Counted from the stretch's first letter, positions 8,804 through 18,054 are shown. The stretch is DNA of 64,000 bases from Comamonadaceae bacterium (GCA_027486555.1 JAIXOX010000128.1:1-64000); one strand, 5' to 3'. The notes: generated from the sequence alone by a model not told the origin. Numbers and translations: made by a program.

Positions 8804-10429
8804 ATGCCTACAAACACATCACGTCGGAATTTCTTCAAAAACACGGGAGCCGTGTCCGCAGCGGCCATGCTGGGCGGCGTTGGCGCAGGCCTGACGGCTT
8901 GCGGTGGCGATTCCACCACCACACTGACTTCAACCGAACAACTGAACTTGACCGCCTCTGAAGCGGTTGCCGCCCTGAAGGCGGGCAAGATGACGGCGAC
9001 TGACTATGTCACCCACCTGATCAACCGCGCCAAGTCATTGTCTGAGCTCAACGCCATGATCAGCCTTGACGAAGCGGGTGCCTTGGCTGCAGCCAAGCAA
9101 GTCGATGCGGACCGCGCTGCAGGCAAAACACTGGGTGTGTTGGCCGGTTTGCCGATCGTGGTCAAAGACAACATCAACACCAAAGGCATGAAAACCACAG
9201 GCGGCACGTCGTCGCTGCGCAACTTCCAGCCCAGAACCAACGCCCCTTCCGTGCAGAAACTGCTGGATGCAGGCGCCATCATTTTGGGCAAATCCAACCT
9301 GCACGAGTGGGCCTTTGGCATCACCTCGACCAACTTCACCTTGGGCATTGACCCCATCACCAAAGAAGCCACCCGTCCTGCCAAAAACCCATACGACACC
9401 AGCCGCATTCCTGGCGGTTCATCAGGCGGTACCGCCATTGCCGTGGCCGCACGCTTTGCGCCAGCAGGTTTGGGCACCGACACGGGCGGCTCGACCAGAG
9501 AGCCTGCCTCTTTTTCTGGCATTGCGGGCTTTCGCCCCTCCGTGGGCGACGGCGCCGGCAAAGGCCGCCGCTACCCTGATGGCGTGAGTGATGTGCTACC
9601 GATCAGCACCACACGCGACACCGTCGGCCCCATGGCCCGCACAGTCGCAGACATCGCTTTGCTCGATGCGGTCATCACAGGCGGCGCTGTGCCTACAGCC
9701 AAATCCTTGAAGGGTCTGAAAATCGGTATTCCCTCTGCCTTCTGGAAAGATTTGGACGACAGCGTGAAACCAGTCGCTGATGCAGCCAAGAAAAAGCTGG
9801 CAGATGCGGGTGTGGTGTTCGTGGAGGCCTCCACGGCCGATTTGGATGGCATCATGGCAATCAACGACACGGTCTCTTTCCCGATTGCGTTGCACGAGCC
9901 CGTCGCTGCGATTCCTGCTTACTTGAACGCCAACACCGCACCGGTGACCACCGTTGCTCAAGTGCAAGCCGGATTGGCCAGCCCTGACGTGATCGGTGCT
10001 TTTGGTGCGATTGCGGGTGATGTGTTTGCCGCCGCTTATGACGCGGCCATGGTCCCCACGACAGGGGGCCGCGCGCAACTGCAAAAACTCTACAAAGACT
10101 ACTTTGCTGCGACTGGTGTGGAGTGTGTTCTGTTCCCAACAACCCTCTTGGCAGCGCCCAAGATCGATGCAGCCAAAGGTTCAAGCGAAGTCAAGTACAC
10201 CGTTGGTGGCGTTGCGAAAACGGGCGACACCTTTGGCACTTGCATCCGCAACACCGACCCCTGCACCAACGCCGGCATTCCCAGCCTGTCGATCCCTGCG
10301 GGTCTGACGGCTGGCGGCTTGCCAGTGGGCATGGAAATCGACGGCCCATTGGGCACTGACACCAATTTGTTGGCCATTGGCATGGGCATTGAAGCGGTGT
10401 GGGGTTCGCTGAAAGCACCAGCGGTCTGA
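8804..10429 (+). CDS. Tat-exported amidase-signature family lipoprotein
   Basis: This is a 541-residue amidase-signature enzyme. The start at 8804 follows AAGGAGACC and gives a Tat signal (SRRNFF) followed by a hydrophobic stretch and a lipobox-like LTAC, so a Tat-exported lipoprotein is predicted. The Ser-cisSer-Lys triad is visible: K121 in VVKDNIN, S206/S207 in GGSSGG, and nucleophile S230 in DTGGSTREP. Members hydrolyse amides to acid and ammonia, and exported versions are less common than cytosolic ones. The neighbouring LuxR regulator and the convergent Bug receptor suggest periplasmic breakdown and uptake of an amide, which is inference. Confidence 0.9.
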   Translation: MPTNTSRRNFFKNTGAVSAAAMLGGVGAGLTACGGDSTTTLTSTEQLNLTASEAVAALKAGKMTATDYVTHLINRAKSLSELNAMISLDEAGALAAAKQVDADRAAGKTLGVLAGLPIVVKDNINTKGMKTTGGTSSLRNFQPRTNAPSVQKLLDAGAIILGKSNLHEWAFGITSTNFTLGIDPITKEATRPAKNPYDTSRIPGGSSGGTAIAVAARFAPAGLGTDTGGSTREPASFSGIAGFRPSVGDGAGKGRRYPDGVSDVLPISTTRDTVGPMARTVADIALLDAVITGGAVPTAKSLKGLKIGIPSAFWKDLDDSVKPVADAAKKKLADAGVVFVEASTADLDGIMAINDTVSFPIALHEPVAAIPAYLNANTAPVTTVAQVQAGLASPDVIGAFGAIAGDVFAAAYDAAMVPTTGGRAQLQKLYKDYFAATGVECVLFPTTLLAAPKIDAAKGSSEVKYTVGGVAKTGDTFGTCIRNTDPCTNAGIPSLSIPAGLTAGGLPVGMEIDGPLGTDTNLLAIGMGIEAVWGSLKAPAV

Positions 10430-10460
10430 TCAAGACAGGCCTTGAGCCGGTCTGAAAGAA

Positions 10461-10496
10461 AAAACGGCCAGGTGGGAAATCCCACCTGGCCGTTTT
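10461..10496. terminator. Bidirectional rho-independent terminator
   Basis: A perfect 16-bp stem (AAAACGGCCAGGTGGG pairing with CCCACCTGGCCGTTTT) around a four-base loop has an A-run on the left and a T-run on the right. It sits between the convergent amidase and Bug receptor genes and would serve both. Confidence 0.93.
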
Positions 10497-10511
10497 ATTG
10501 GAGGCACTTGC

Positions 10512-11471
10512 TCAATCTGCCGTGAAACCCGAGGCCTTGACCACCGGTGCCCAGCGGGCAGTTTCTGTGCTGATCAGCGCTTGCAGGTCTTGCGGACTGC
10601 CGCCACCGATTTCCAAGCCCATTTTGATGAAGCGGTCCTTGAGGGCCGGGTTTTTCAAGGCGCGGTTCACGGCGGCATTCAGTGAGGCGATCTGCGCGGA
10701 ATCCGTGCCGCCCGGTGCAAACAGGGCAAACCAGCCCACGCCCACCAAATCCTTGAAACCCGATTCGCGCAGCGTGGGCACATCTGGGAACAGTGCGTTG
10801 CGGGTCGGGCCTGAGGTGGCCAGAATGCGGCTTTTGCCTGCGCGGTGCATTTCGCCTTGGTCCACCAAGGTGTCAATGCCCAGCGTGACTTGATCGCCGA
10901 TGAGGGCCGTCATCAATTGCGCGCCACCGTTGTAAGGCACATGGGTCATGTCTAGCCCTGTTTTCTGACCGATCATGACGCCAAAGAAATGCGGCAAGCT
11001 GCCCGGGGCGGGTGAACCAAAAGAGCCCGTTTTGGGGTTCTTTTTGACCACGGGCACCAAGTCCGCAATGCTGCGAATGGGGCTGTCGGCCTTAACCGAC
11101 ACCCCAAACTGAAAGTCGGCAATGTGCGCCACAGGCGCAAGGTCTTTTTGCACGTCGTAGTTGAGTTTCTTGAACACCAGCGGTGCCAGCACCGGCACCA
11201 CAATCGGTGCCAACATGACGGTGGAGCCGTTGGGCGGGGCATTTTTCAAGGCTTCAGCGGCGATGCGACCACCCGCACCCACGCGGTTTTCAACCACCAC
11301 AGGGCGGCCCAATTCGTCCTTGAGGCGTTCGGCCAGCAGACGTGCGGCCAAATCGGCCGAGCCGCCTGCGCCAAAACCCACCAGCACCTTGAGCGGCAAG
11401 GGCTCGTTGGCATGGACTAGTCCAGATACCAACAGCAGCACGCTGCTTAACCAAAGTTTCTTTTTCATCAT
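10512..11471 (-). CDS. Bug/TctC-type periplasmic solute receptor
   Basis: This is a 319-residue tripartite tricarboxylate transporter substrate-binding protein of the Bug family, greatly expanded in Burkholderiales. A Sec signal peptide (MMKKKLWLSSVLLLVSGLVHA) precedes LKVLVGFGAGGSADLAARLLA and VVENRVGAGG, two hallmark segments of the fold. Ligands of the family are carboxylates, amino acids or aromatic acids held through water-mediated contacts. No tctA or tctB is nearby. It is convergent with the exported amidase, and the product of that reaction is a possible ligand. Confidence 0.92.
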   Translation of the reverse strand: MMKKKLWLSSVLLLVSGLVHANEPLPLKVLVGFGAGGSADLAARLLAERLKDELGRPVVVENRVGAGGRIAAEALKNAPPNGSTVMLAPIVVPVLAPLVFKKLNYDVQKDLAPVAHIADFQFGVSVKADSPIRSIADLVPVVKKNPKTGSFGSPAPGSLPHFFGVMIGQKTGLDMTHVPYNGGAQLMTALIGDQVTLGIDTLVDQGEMHRAGKSRILATSGPTRNALFPDVPTLRESGFKDLVGVGWFALFAPGGTDSAQIASLNAAVNRALKNPALKDRFIKMGLEIGGGSPQDLQALISTETARWAPVVKASGFTAD

Positions 11472-11654
11472 GGTTCCTTGAAGTTCAAAAGGTGAAAACC
11501 CAGTCGATGACTGTAGGATTTTTGGCGGACCAGCAACACCCTCAAGATTGATAGGTGGCCAAGCGGCGGTAAAACGGACAGCGGGTTATCACTCTTGACG
11601 TTGAGCGCCTGTTTGTTAACTTGAAATCTTTATGAACAGCCGAGCTTTCCCCCC

Positions 11655-12434
11655 ATGTACCTGAGCACCCAACAATCCAGACGCCTGGCGGACCTGTGTG
11701 CTGTGATGGCATCGGATGTGACCAAAGCGCAGCTGCTCCAGAGTCTGGCGCAACCTTTGGCGCAGTTCATGCAAGCCGACCATTTGGTGTCTCGTCAGTG
11801 GGATGCAGGCAAGAAACAATACGCCATTTGTGCGTCTTACAACGTCAAGCCTTCCAGAATTCGGGCTTATGAAGAGCATTTCCAGTTTTGCGATCCCATC
11901 ACGCCGCGCTTGCGCCAGTTGCGCCAACCGTCCCGGGTCAGCGATGTGTGCTCGGTGCAGGAACTTGAGCAATCCGAGTTTTACAACGACCACTTGCGTC
12001 AGGACGGGATCCATTGGGGTGTGAATGTTTATGCTTACCAAGGCGATGCGTGCCTGGGTGATTTGGTGATTTACAGGGCACGAGGGCGCGAAGACTTCAG
12101 CCGTCAAGACATGGCTTGCCTGAACATCATTGCGCCAGTGTTCTCGGCGGCCTTGACCAGGCTAGAAGGGGTGAGTGCCGCCAAGACCGGATGGATGGGC
12201 TACAACGAAACCGAACTGACACGGTTGTTGACTGGCCGGTGCCAACTCAGCCCACGCGAAACGGATGTGGTGATGCACTGTTTGCACGGGCGCTCAGACA
12301 AGGAAATTGCACGCCTGTTGCAGATAGGCTTTACCACTGTGCGTTATCACCTGGGCCATGCGTTTGAAAAACTCGGGGTGCAGGGCCGCACCAAGCTGGC
12401 CCATCAAATCGGTCAACTTTTGAGCCAGGCTTAA
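11655..12434 (+). CDS. LuxR-type transcriptional regulator (copy 2)
   Basis: This 259-residue regulator is paralogous to the product of 7922-8698. It shares the F-x-DPITP block, FYNDHL-x4-IHWGVNVYAY and a C-terminal LuxR helix-turn-helix (LSPRETDVVMHCLHGRSDKEIA, then TVRYHLGHAFEKLGV). It is divergent from the Bug receptor gene across about 180 bp and converges on a cytosolic amidase, with the last 4 bp of the two genes overlapping. The recurrence of this regulator type next to amidase genes suggests a duplicated regulatory module. The ligand is unknown. Confidence 0.87.
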   Translation: MYLSTQQSRRLADLCAVMASDVTKAQLLQSLAQPLAQFMQADHLVSRQWDAGKKQYAICASYNVKPSRIRAYEEHFQFCDPITPRLRQLRQPSRVSDVCSVQELEQSEFYNDHLRQDGIHWGVNVYAYQGDACLGDLVIYRARGREDFSRQDMACLNIIAPVFSAALTRLEGVSAAKTGWMGYNETELTRLLTGRCQLSPRETDVVMHCLHGRSDKEIARLLQIGFTTVRYHLGHAFEKLGVQGRTKLAHQIGQLLSQA

Positions 12435-13828
12435 ACCCCAGGCGGGCGAGGCATGGGCGGCAGGGCGCGCTCAATCGCTGCGGCCACCCGCAAAAGATGC
12501 CGATCAGAACCACAGGCCCCATCCAGCTCAAGCCCCACGGGCAAGCCTGCAGCCGTTAAGCCCACAGGAATGCTGATGCCCGGTAAACCCGCATTGCTGC
12601 CCGGGTCGGTGTTTCGGATCAGTGTCTGAAACATCGGCATCTGCTGGCCCAACAACACCACCATGTCGTCCTGACCAATGGGTGGGGCGGTCATGGGACA
12701 GGTGGGGAAAGCCAAAGCATCCAGCCGGTGATCTGCAAAGTGGCGGGCATATACGTCCTGCAGCTTCTGTCGCCGAGTTCGTGCCGCTGCGTAAGCCGCC
12801 GATGTGACCCTTTCCGCTCCGAGTTGACGCGACAAAAGCCGAGCCACATCCGGGCTACCGATGCCCGCCAAGAGGGCATCCATCGGCATGTTGTGCTGAC
12901 TCAGATAAGCGGGAAGGCTGCGCATCATTTCGAACATGACCAAGGTCGAGCCGGTTGCCTCGTTGTGCAAGTTCAGCTCTTGGACATCCAGCGGAACACA
13001 TGCCACGCCCTGTTGGGTCAGCGCCTGCAAGGACTGCTCAATGACAGCAAGCACCTCTGGGTCGGCACCTTTAAAAAAGTCGGCACGAGGCAGCCCCAGC
13101 CGCATTCCCTTGAGTGACAAATGGGGCAATTCGGAGTGATCGTGTGCCAGTAGTCCATCGAGCCAAGCCACATCGGCCACGCTGCGAGCCATCAGACCCA
13201 CGGTGTCTTTAGAGGGTGACAAATGCAGGATGCCACCTGAGGGATAACGCCCCGTCGTGGGACGCAAGCCGACCACCCCACACAAAGCGGCAGGCAGGCG
13301 AACAGAAGCCCCCGTGTCGGTGCCCAGCGCAGCAGGCACCATGCGCGCAGCCACGGCCACCGCGGAGCCACCACTGCTGCCGCCTGAAATGCGCGACGGA
13401 TTCCAGGGGTTGCGGCAGGCCCCTGTGACGGCATTCTGGTTGGTGCCGCCCAAAGCCAACTCATGCAGATTGGTTTTACCCGCAATCAGGGCGCCGGCCT
13501 GAAGCAGGACATCCACCACCGGCGCGTTGCGTTTGGGTCTGGCATCCAGCAAGGACCGAGTGCCCCCACTGGTGGGCAGATCCGAGGTGTCGATGTTGTC
13601 CTTGATCGCTATGGGAATGCCTGCCAAAGTCTTTTGGTCTTCAGGGCGCACCTGATCCAGCGCTTTGGCTTGCGCGATCAATTGCTCAGGATCGCGGCTG
13701 ATCCAGGCATTCAGAGGGCTCAGTCGATCGGTTTGCGAAAGCAAGGCCTGGACGTACTCCAGGTGTCCGAGTTGTCGCGTGCGCAGCGTTGCGGCCGCTT
13801 CCATCAGCGTGAGTTCGAGGGGGAGCAT
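12431..13828 (-). CDS. Amidase-signature family hydrolase (cytosolic)
   Basis: This is a 465-residue amidase-signature protein with no export signal. The triad is K76 (IAIKDNID), S151/S152 (GGSSGG) and nucleophile S175 (DTGASVRLP). The C-terminal block RNTDPGSNAGLPGISIPVGL matches the equivalent part of the Tat-exported amidase at 8804. It lacks the GatB/GatC context expected of a glutamyl-tRNA amidotransferase subunit, so a catabolic amidase is more likely. Its stop overlaps the stop of the convergent LuxR gene by 4 bp. The substrate is not predictable from sequence alone. Confidence 0.88.
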   Translation of the reverse strand: MLPLELTLMEAAATLRTRQLGHLEYVQALLSQTDRLSPLNAWISRDPEQLIAQAKALDQVRPEDQKTLAGIPIAIKDNIDTSDLPTSGGTRSLLDARPKRNAPVVDVLLQAGALIAGKTNLHELALGGTNQNAVTGACRNPWNPSRISGGSSGGSAVAVAARMVPAALGTDTGASVRLPAALCGVVGLRPTTGRYPSGGILHLSPSKDTVGLMARSVADVAWLDGLLAHDHSELPHLSLKGMRLGLPRADFFKGADPEVLAVIEQSLQALTQQGVACVPLDVQELNLHNEATGSTLVMFEMMRSLPAYLSQHNMPMDALLAGIGSPDVARLLSRQLGAERVTSAAYAAARTRRQKLQDVYARHFADHRLDALAFPTCPMTAPPIGQDDMVVLLGQQMPMFQTLIRNTDPGSNAGLPGISIPVGLTAAGLPVGLELDGACGSDRHLLRVAAAIERALPPMPRPPGV

Positions 13829-13876
13829 GGGGCATCAAGAATCAAAAACATCTGACTCTAGGGGGCCTTTGAAAAC

Positions 13877-13957
13877 GTGAACACCCCCATCAATGACGGT
13901 GCTCAAAAAATTCATCGTGTGCAGGCCCATACCGTGCTCTCCGGTGCGGGTGGCCAT
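13877..13957 (-). pseudogene. Fragment of an FAD-linked oxidase C-terminal domain
   Basis: Read on the minus strand this stretch encodes TGEHGMGLHTMNFL and flanking residues, matching TGEHGIGLHKMDFL of the intact FAD-linked oxidase at 15393-16820. The nucleotide match extends about 75 bp. There is no start codon and no remaining N-terminal part, so it is a decayed remnant of a similar gene. Confidence 0.75.
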
Positions 13958-13960
13958 GTT

Positions 13961-14040
13961 ACACCTTGGGCACCTGTCTATTTCTCACCGACCCTGGCAC
14001 CAACGTCGGCACTGTTCGCCTGTCGATCCCAGCAGCTGCT
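13961..14040 (+). pseudogene. Fragment of an amidase-signature gene
   Basis: On the plus strand this reads GTCLFLTDPGTNVGTVRLSI, which aligns with GTCIRNTDPCTNAGIPSLSI of the amidase at 8804-10429. No frame extends it to a full gene. It directly abuts the oxidase fragment on the other strand, so this 160-bp stretch is a scar of at least two lost genes. Confidence 0.7.
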
Positions 14041-14184
14041 TTGGATCACGTCTCCAAACGCCAAACTGCGCAGTGCCATACTTCACCGATGCCCGTTTAG
14101 CTGCATTAACCTGCGCCTGACGGTGAGGCGCGCGGGGACCAAAAATCCTCGTGCCTGGTGCAAGTCTTCGGTGAGAAAAAATCC

Positions 14185-15354
14185 ATGTTGAAAAAATGGC
14201 TGCGCGATGCGTCCCTGTCCACGGTCGTTGCTGGCTTTGTGGCCGTGCTGGTGGGGTTCACCAGTTCGGCGGTCATAGTTTTTGCGGCTGCACAGGCCTT
14301 GGGTGCCAACGAGGCGCAAATGGCCTCCTGGATGTGGGCGCTGGGTTTGGGCATGGGCGGTACCAGCTTGGTGTTGAGCCTTTGGTACCGGCAACCGGTG
14401 TTGACGGCGTGGTCAACGCCCGGTGCGGCGGTATTGGCGGTGACGCAGGGCGTGACCCTGCCAGAAGCCACGGGGGCCTTCATCGTGAGTGCTTTGCTCA
14501 TCATGGGGGTGGGTTACAGCGGTTTGTTTGAGCGGTGGATGGTACGCATTCCCTTGGCTTTGGCCAGTGCCTTGCTGGCGGGGGTTTTGGCCCGCTTTGC
14601 TTTGGATGCGGTGGGGGCTGTCGGCCAAGCGCCAGTGTTGGTTCTCTGCATGGCGGGCGCGTACTTGGTGGGGCGTCGGCTCTTTCCCCGTTGGGCCGTA
14701 CCTGGTGTGCTTGCCGTTGGCGTGGCGGTGGCGGCCTTGCAGGGCCAATTGAATGCGGCCCAGATTGCCTGGGCTTGGGCCACGCCGGTGTGGGTGTCTC
14801 CCGAGTGGCGTTGGGGCGCCATGGTCAGTGTGGCTTTGCCGCTTTTCATCGTGACCATGGCATCGCAAAATTTGCCGGGCGTGGCGGCGCAGCGCAGTGC
14901 GGGTTTCAACACACCGATTTCGCCCGTGATCGGGGCCACCGGATGCGTGACCTTGCTGTTGGCCCCCTTTGGCGGGTATGCGCTCAATTTAGCCGCCATC
15001 ACAGCGTCCATTTGCATGGGCCGTGAAGCGCATGCCGATCCTGCGCGCCGGTACACGGCTTCTGCGGCGGCCGGCATTTTTTACATTCTTTTGGGCTTGG
15101 CCGGTGCCTCGATTGTCAGTTTGCTGGCCGCCTTTCCCAAGGCACTGGTGTTGGCCGTTGCCGGCTTGGCCTTGGTCAGCACCATCGCGTCGAGCTTGTC
15201 GACGGCCATGAAAGACGAAGGCCACCGCGATGCGGCTTTGCTGACTTTTCTGGTGACCCTGTCGGGCCTGAGCATTGCCGGGGTGGGGGCGGCTTTTTGG
15301 GGCCTGCTGGTGGGCATCGTTGCACTTTGGGCCTTGTCTGCGCGCAAAGCCTGA
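14185..15354 (+). CDS. benE: BenE-family benzoate/proton symporter-like transporter
   Basis: This is a 389-residue polytopic membrane protein of the BenE family, usual length about 390. The start MLKKWLRDASLSTVVAGFVAVLVGFTSSA, the WSTPGAAVLA segment, NLPGVAAQRSAGF and FGGYALNLAAITASICMG are family hallmarks. Known members carry benzoate into the cell with protons. An in-frame start at 14158 would add nine residues, but 14185 fits the family. No benzoate degradation genes are in the window. A link to the nearby amidases (amide to aromatic acid) is conceivable but unproven. Confidence 0.85.
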   Translation: MLKKWLRDASLSTVVAGFVAVLVGFTSSAVIVFAAAQALGANEAQMASWMWALGLGMGGTSLVLSLWYRQPVLTAWSTPGAAVLAVTQGVTLPEATGAFIVSALLIMGVGYSGLFERWMVRIPLALASALLAGVLARFALDAVGAVGQAPVLVLCMAGAYLVGRRLFPRWAVPGVLAVGVAVAALQGQLNAAQIAWAWATPVWVSPEWRWGAMVSVALPLFIVTMASQNLPGVAAQRSAGFNTPISPVIGATGCVTLLLAPFGGYALNLAAITASICMGREAHADPARRYTASAAAGIFYILLGLAGASIVSLLAAFPKALVLAVAGLALVSTIASSLSTAMKDEGHRDAALLTFLVTLSGLSIAGVGAAFWGLLVGIVALWALSARKA

Positions 15355-15392
15355 AGCGACTTTGCCTGCGCAAATTCAAACCCCTGTGGTCA

Positions 15393-16820
15393 TCACATCG
15401 AGAAAATTTTCCCCGGGTTCATGATGTTGTGCGGGTCCAGCGCCCGCTTGATGGTGCGCATCATGTCCACAGCGCCTTCGCCGGTTTCGGTGCGCAAAAA
15501 GTCCATCTTGTGCAGTCCAATTCCGTGCTCACCGGTACAGGTGCCCCCCAAGCGCAGGGCGCGGCTGACCAGTTGCTGATTTAATGCTTCGGCCGTTTCG
15601 CACTCTTGTGGGTTGTTCGGGTCGATCAAATAGCCAAAGTGGAAGTTGCCGTCGCCCACATGGCCGACCAAAAAGTAAGGAATGCCGCTGGCATCGGTTT
15701 CGGTGATGGAGTCCAGCAGGCAATCGGCCAGGCGGCTGATCGGCACGCAGGTGTCGGTGCTGATGGCGCGGCAGCCGGGTTTGCTCTGGATGGCGGCAAA
15801 GTAGGCGTTGTGCCGGGCCGTCCACAGGCGCGTGCGCTCTTCGGGGGTGGTGGCCCATTCAAACGAATTGCCGCCAAATTCGCTGGCAATTTCTTGCACC
15901 GTCTCGGCTTGCTCTTTCACGCCTGCGGGTGAGCCGTGAAACTCCATCAGCAGCATGGGCTCTTCGCGCAGGCCCAGTTTGGCGTAGGCATTGACCATGC
16001 GGATGCTGTTGTGGTCCAGCAATTCCACCCGTGCGATCGGTACGCCCAGCTGGATGGTCTGGATCACGGTGCGCACAGCTGCTTCGATGCTGGGGAAAGA
16101 ACAAATGGCCGCCGAAATGGCTTCGGGCAAGGGGTACAGACGCACCGTGATTTCGGTGATCACGCCCAGCGTGCCTTCGCTGCCCACCATCAGGCGGGTC
16201 AGGTCATAACCTGCGCTTGACTTCTTGGCGCGGGTGCCGGTGCGGATGATTTCACCCGAGGAGGTGACCACTTCCATGGCCAACACGTTCTCGCGCATGG
16301 TGCCGTAACGCACGGCGTTGGTGCCGCTGGCGCGGGTGGCGCTCATGCCGCCAATCGTGGCGTCGGCGCCCGGGTCGATGGGGAAGAACAAGCCGGTGGA
16401 CTTGATCTCTTCGTTGAGCTGCTTTCGCGTCACGCCCGGCTGCACCGTGACCGTCAGGTCTTCGGCGTTGATGGCCAACACCTTGTTCATGCGCATCAAG
16501 TCAATGCTGATGCCGCCTTGCACGGCCAACAAATGGCCTTCTAGCGAAGAGCCCACGCCAAACGGAATGACGGGCACTTTGTGCTCGGCGCACAGCCTGA
16601 CGGCATCGGCCACGTCTTGCGTGCTCTCGGCAAACACCACCGCAGCCGGAGGCGGCACATGGGTGAAAGCCGATTCGTCGCGTCCATGTTGCTCGCGCAC
16701 CACCAAGGCTGTTGAGCAGTTGTTGCCAAATCGTGCCTTCAGAGCCGCCAAAAAGGCTTCGGGCACGGCGCGTTGCGCAACTTCGGGGGCCAGGTGGGCG
16801 GCAGAGGTGGGGGCGTTCAT
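15393..16820 (-). CDS. FAD-linked oxidase (D-lactate/glycolate dehydrogenase GlcD type)
   Basis: This is a 475-residue flavoprotein of the FAD_binding_4 plus FAD-oxidase_C type, which oxidises D-2-hydroxyacids such as D-lactate, glycolate or 2-hydroxyglutarate. The FAD segment is VPVIPFGVGSSLEGHLL, with DPGADATIGGMSATRASGTN following. The C-terminal domain has VGHVGDGNFH and the TCTGEHGIGLHK signature. The start at 16820 follows GGAGACACCC on the minus strand; a longer frame to 16883 would add an uncharacteristic Arg/Pro-rich tail. It is convergent with benE. Confidence 0.9.
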   Translation of the reverse strand: MNAPTSAAHLAPEVAQRAVPEAFLAALKARFGNNCSTALVVREQHGRDESAFTHVPPPAAVVFAESTQDVADAVRLCAEHKVPVIPFGVGSSLEGHLLAVQGGISIDLMRMNKVLAINAEDLTVTVQPGVTRKQLNEEIKSTGLFFPIDPGADATIGGMSATRASGTNAVRYGTMRENVLAMEVVTSSGEIIRTGTRAKKSSAGYDLTRLMVGSEGTLGVITEITVRLYPLPEAISAAICSFPSIEAAVRTVIQTIQLGVPIARVELLDHNSIRMVNAYAKLGLREEPMLLMEFHGSPAGVKEQAETVQEIASEFGGNSFEWATTPEERTRLWTARHNAYFAAIQSKPGCRAISTDTCVPISRLADCLLDSITETDASGIPYFLVGHVGDGNFHFGYLIDPNNPQECETAEALNQQLVSRALRLGGTCTGEHGIGLHKMDFLRTETGEGAVDMMRTIKRALDPHNIMNPGKIFSM

Positions 16821-16947
16821 GGGTGTCTCCAGTGGTGGCGGGGCATGGCCGCCAGACGTGCGAATCCGCAGTTTACGCCGCAATCAGAGGCCTTGCTGTC
16901 CACTGTCAGACAAGTTGCAGCCAGTTGGCCGACAATCAACCCTCTTT

Positions 16948-16971
16948 GCAGGAGCCCACCCCTGTGGGCGA
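16948..16971. repeat. Short palindromic element (GTGGGC type), copy 1
   Basis: A 24-bp sequence containing the inverted pair GCCCAC and GTGGGC occurs here and again, identically, at 20202-20225. It lies between the divergent oxidase and adenosyltransferase genes. It differs from the longer family A elements but shares the AGGAGC motif. Confidence 0.6.
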
Positions 16972-17019
16972 TTTTTCCGACCCTGCACGCTTGAACGAAC
17001 ACAATAAGAGAGCAACACC

Positions 17020-17598
17020 ATGGGCAACCGACTCACACAAATCGCCACCCGCACAGGGGACAACGGCACCACCGGCCTGGGCAACAACCAGCGCGTCTCC
17101 AAAAACAGCTTGCGTGTGCACGCCATGGGCGAGGTGGACGAACTGAACTCCAACATTGGCGTGTTGCTGTGCGAAGACATGCCCGCCGATGTGCGTGAGG
17201 TGCTGGTCGAGGTGCAGCACCAGCTCTTCAACCTGGGCGGCGAATTGTCCATTCCCGGCTTTGAGCTGCTCAAGGAAGAAGCCGTGGTCGACCTGGACAC
17301 GGCTTTGGAAACCTACAACGCCCAGTTGCCCAAACTCGCGGAGTTCATCTTGCCTGCGGGCACCCGAGGCGCGTCACAAGCCCATGTGTGCCGCACCGTG
17401 GCGCGCCGGGCAGAGCGTGCCTGCGTGGCGCTGGGCAACGAAGAAGCCCTGAACGACACGCCGCGCCACTACCTCAACCGTTTATCGGACTTGATGTTCG
17501 TGCTCGCCCGCGTGCTCAACCGTTTGAATGGCGGCGATGACGTGTACTGGAAAAGTGCCAGCATGCAAAAAGATGGCCCCCAAGACGCTGCTGCCTGA
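17020..17598 (+). CDS. PduO-type ATP:cob(I)alamin adenosyltransferase
   Basis: This is a 192-residue enzyme of the PduO/MMAB family, which transfers the adenosyl group of ATP to cob(I)alamin to make coenzyme B12. The N-terminal ATP-binding segment TRTGDNGTTGLGNNQRVSK and the VDELNSNIG motif are typical. Arg-containing RTVARRAERACV and YLNRLSDLMFVLARVLNR form the C-terminal helices. A small unknown gene follows after 6 bp. No B12-dependent mutase or cobalamin riboswitch is visible in the window. Confidence 0.92.
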   Translation: MGNRLTQIATRTGDNGTTGLGNNQRVSKNSLRVHAMGEVDELNSNIGVLLCEDMPADVREVLVEVQHQLFNLGGELSIPGFELLKEEAVVDLDTALETYNAQLPKLAEFILPAGTRGASQAHVCRTVARRAERACVALGNEEALNDTPRHYLNRLSDLMFVLARVLNRLNGGDDVYWKSASMQKDGPQDAAA

Positions 17599-17604
17599 AG
17601 TGCC

Positions 17605-17970
17605 ATGAACAGGCTGTTGTGCGGCGTGGTTTTGCGCAAGGTGGTGTTGGGTCTGAGCCTGTCGAGCATGTTGGCGATGGGCCCCGCGGTCATGGCTGCA
17701 CCGTCTACGGTGGTGCTGAGTTGCGCCGTGGCCTACTTGCCGCAGCGCAGCACTTGGGTGCGTGAAGTGCGCATCGACTGGGACGCCAAAGCCATCCGCA
17801 GTTTGCGCATTGACGGTTTGGTGCCCCATGGTTTTTCACTCACACCACAAGGCGTGATGACGGCGATTGACAACGAGCGCATCCAAATCGATTTGGTCGC
17901 GCGCCAATGGCAAAGCGATTTTCGGGGGCACGCCACAGGCCAAGGCCGTTGCGAAACGGTGCCCGGCTGA
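17605..17970 (+). CDS. Small exported protein of unknown function
   Basis: This 121-residue protein has a predicted Sec signal peptide (basic MNRLLCGVVLRK, a hydrophobic core, then a cleavage region AMGPAVMAAP). The mature part is about 90 residues of mixed character with two cysteines (in LSCAV and near the C-terminus in GRCETV), which could form a disulfide. It starts 6 bp after the adenosyltransferase stop, so co-transcription is likely. I do not recognise the family, and periplasmic location is inferred only from the leader. Confidence 0.7.
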   Translation: MNRLLCGVVLRKVVLGLSLSSMLAMGPAVMAAPSTVVLSCAVAYLPQRSTWVREVRIDWDAKAIRSLRIDGLVPHGFSLTPQGVMTAIDNERIQIDLVARQWQSDFRGHATGQGRCETVPG

Positions 17971-18054
17971 GCCCTGCCCCACCTGTCACCTAGGTGCACA
18001 TTTCAGGGTTCTTGCGCGTGACAGCGGAGCATGGCCGCTGATACGCTGCAATGC

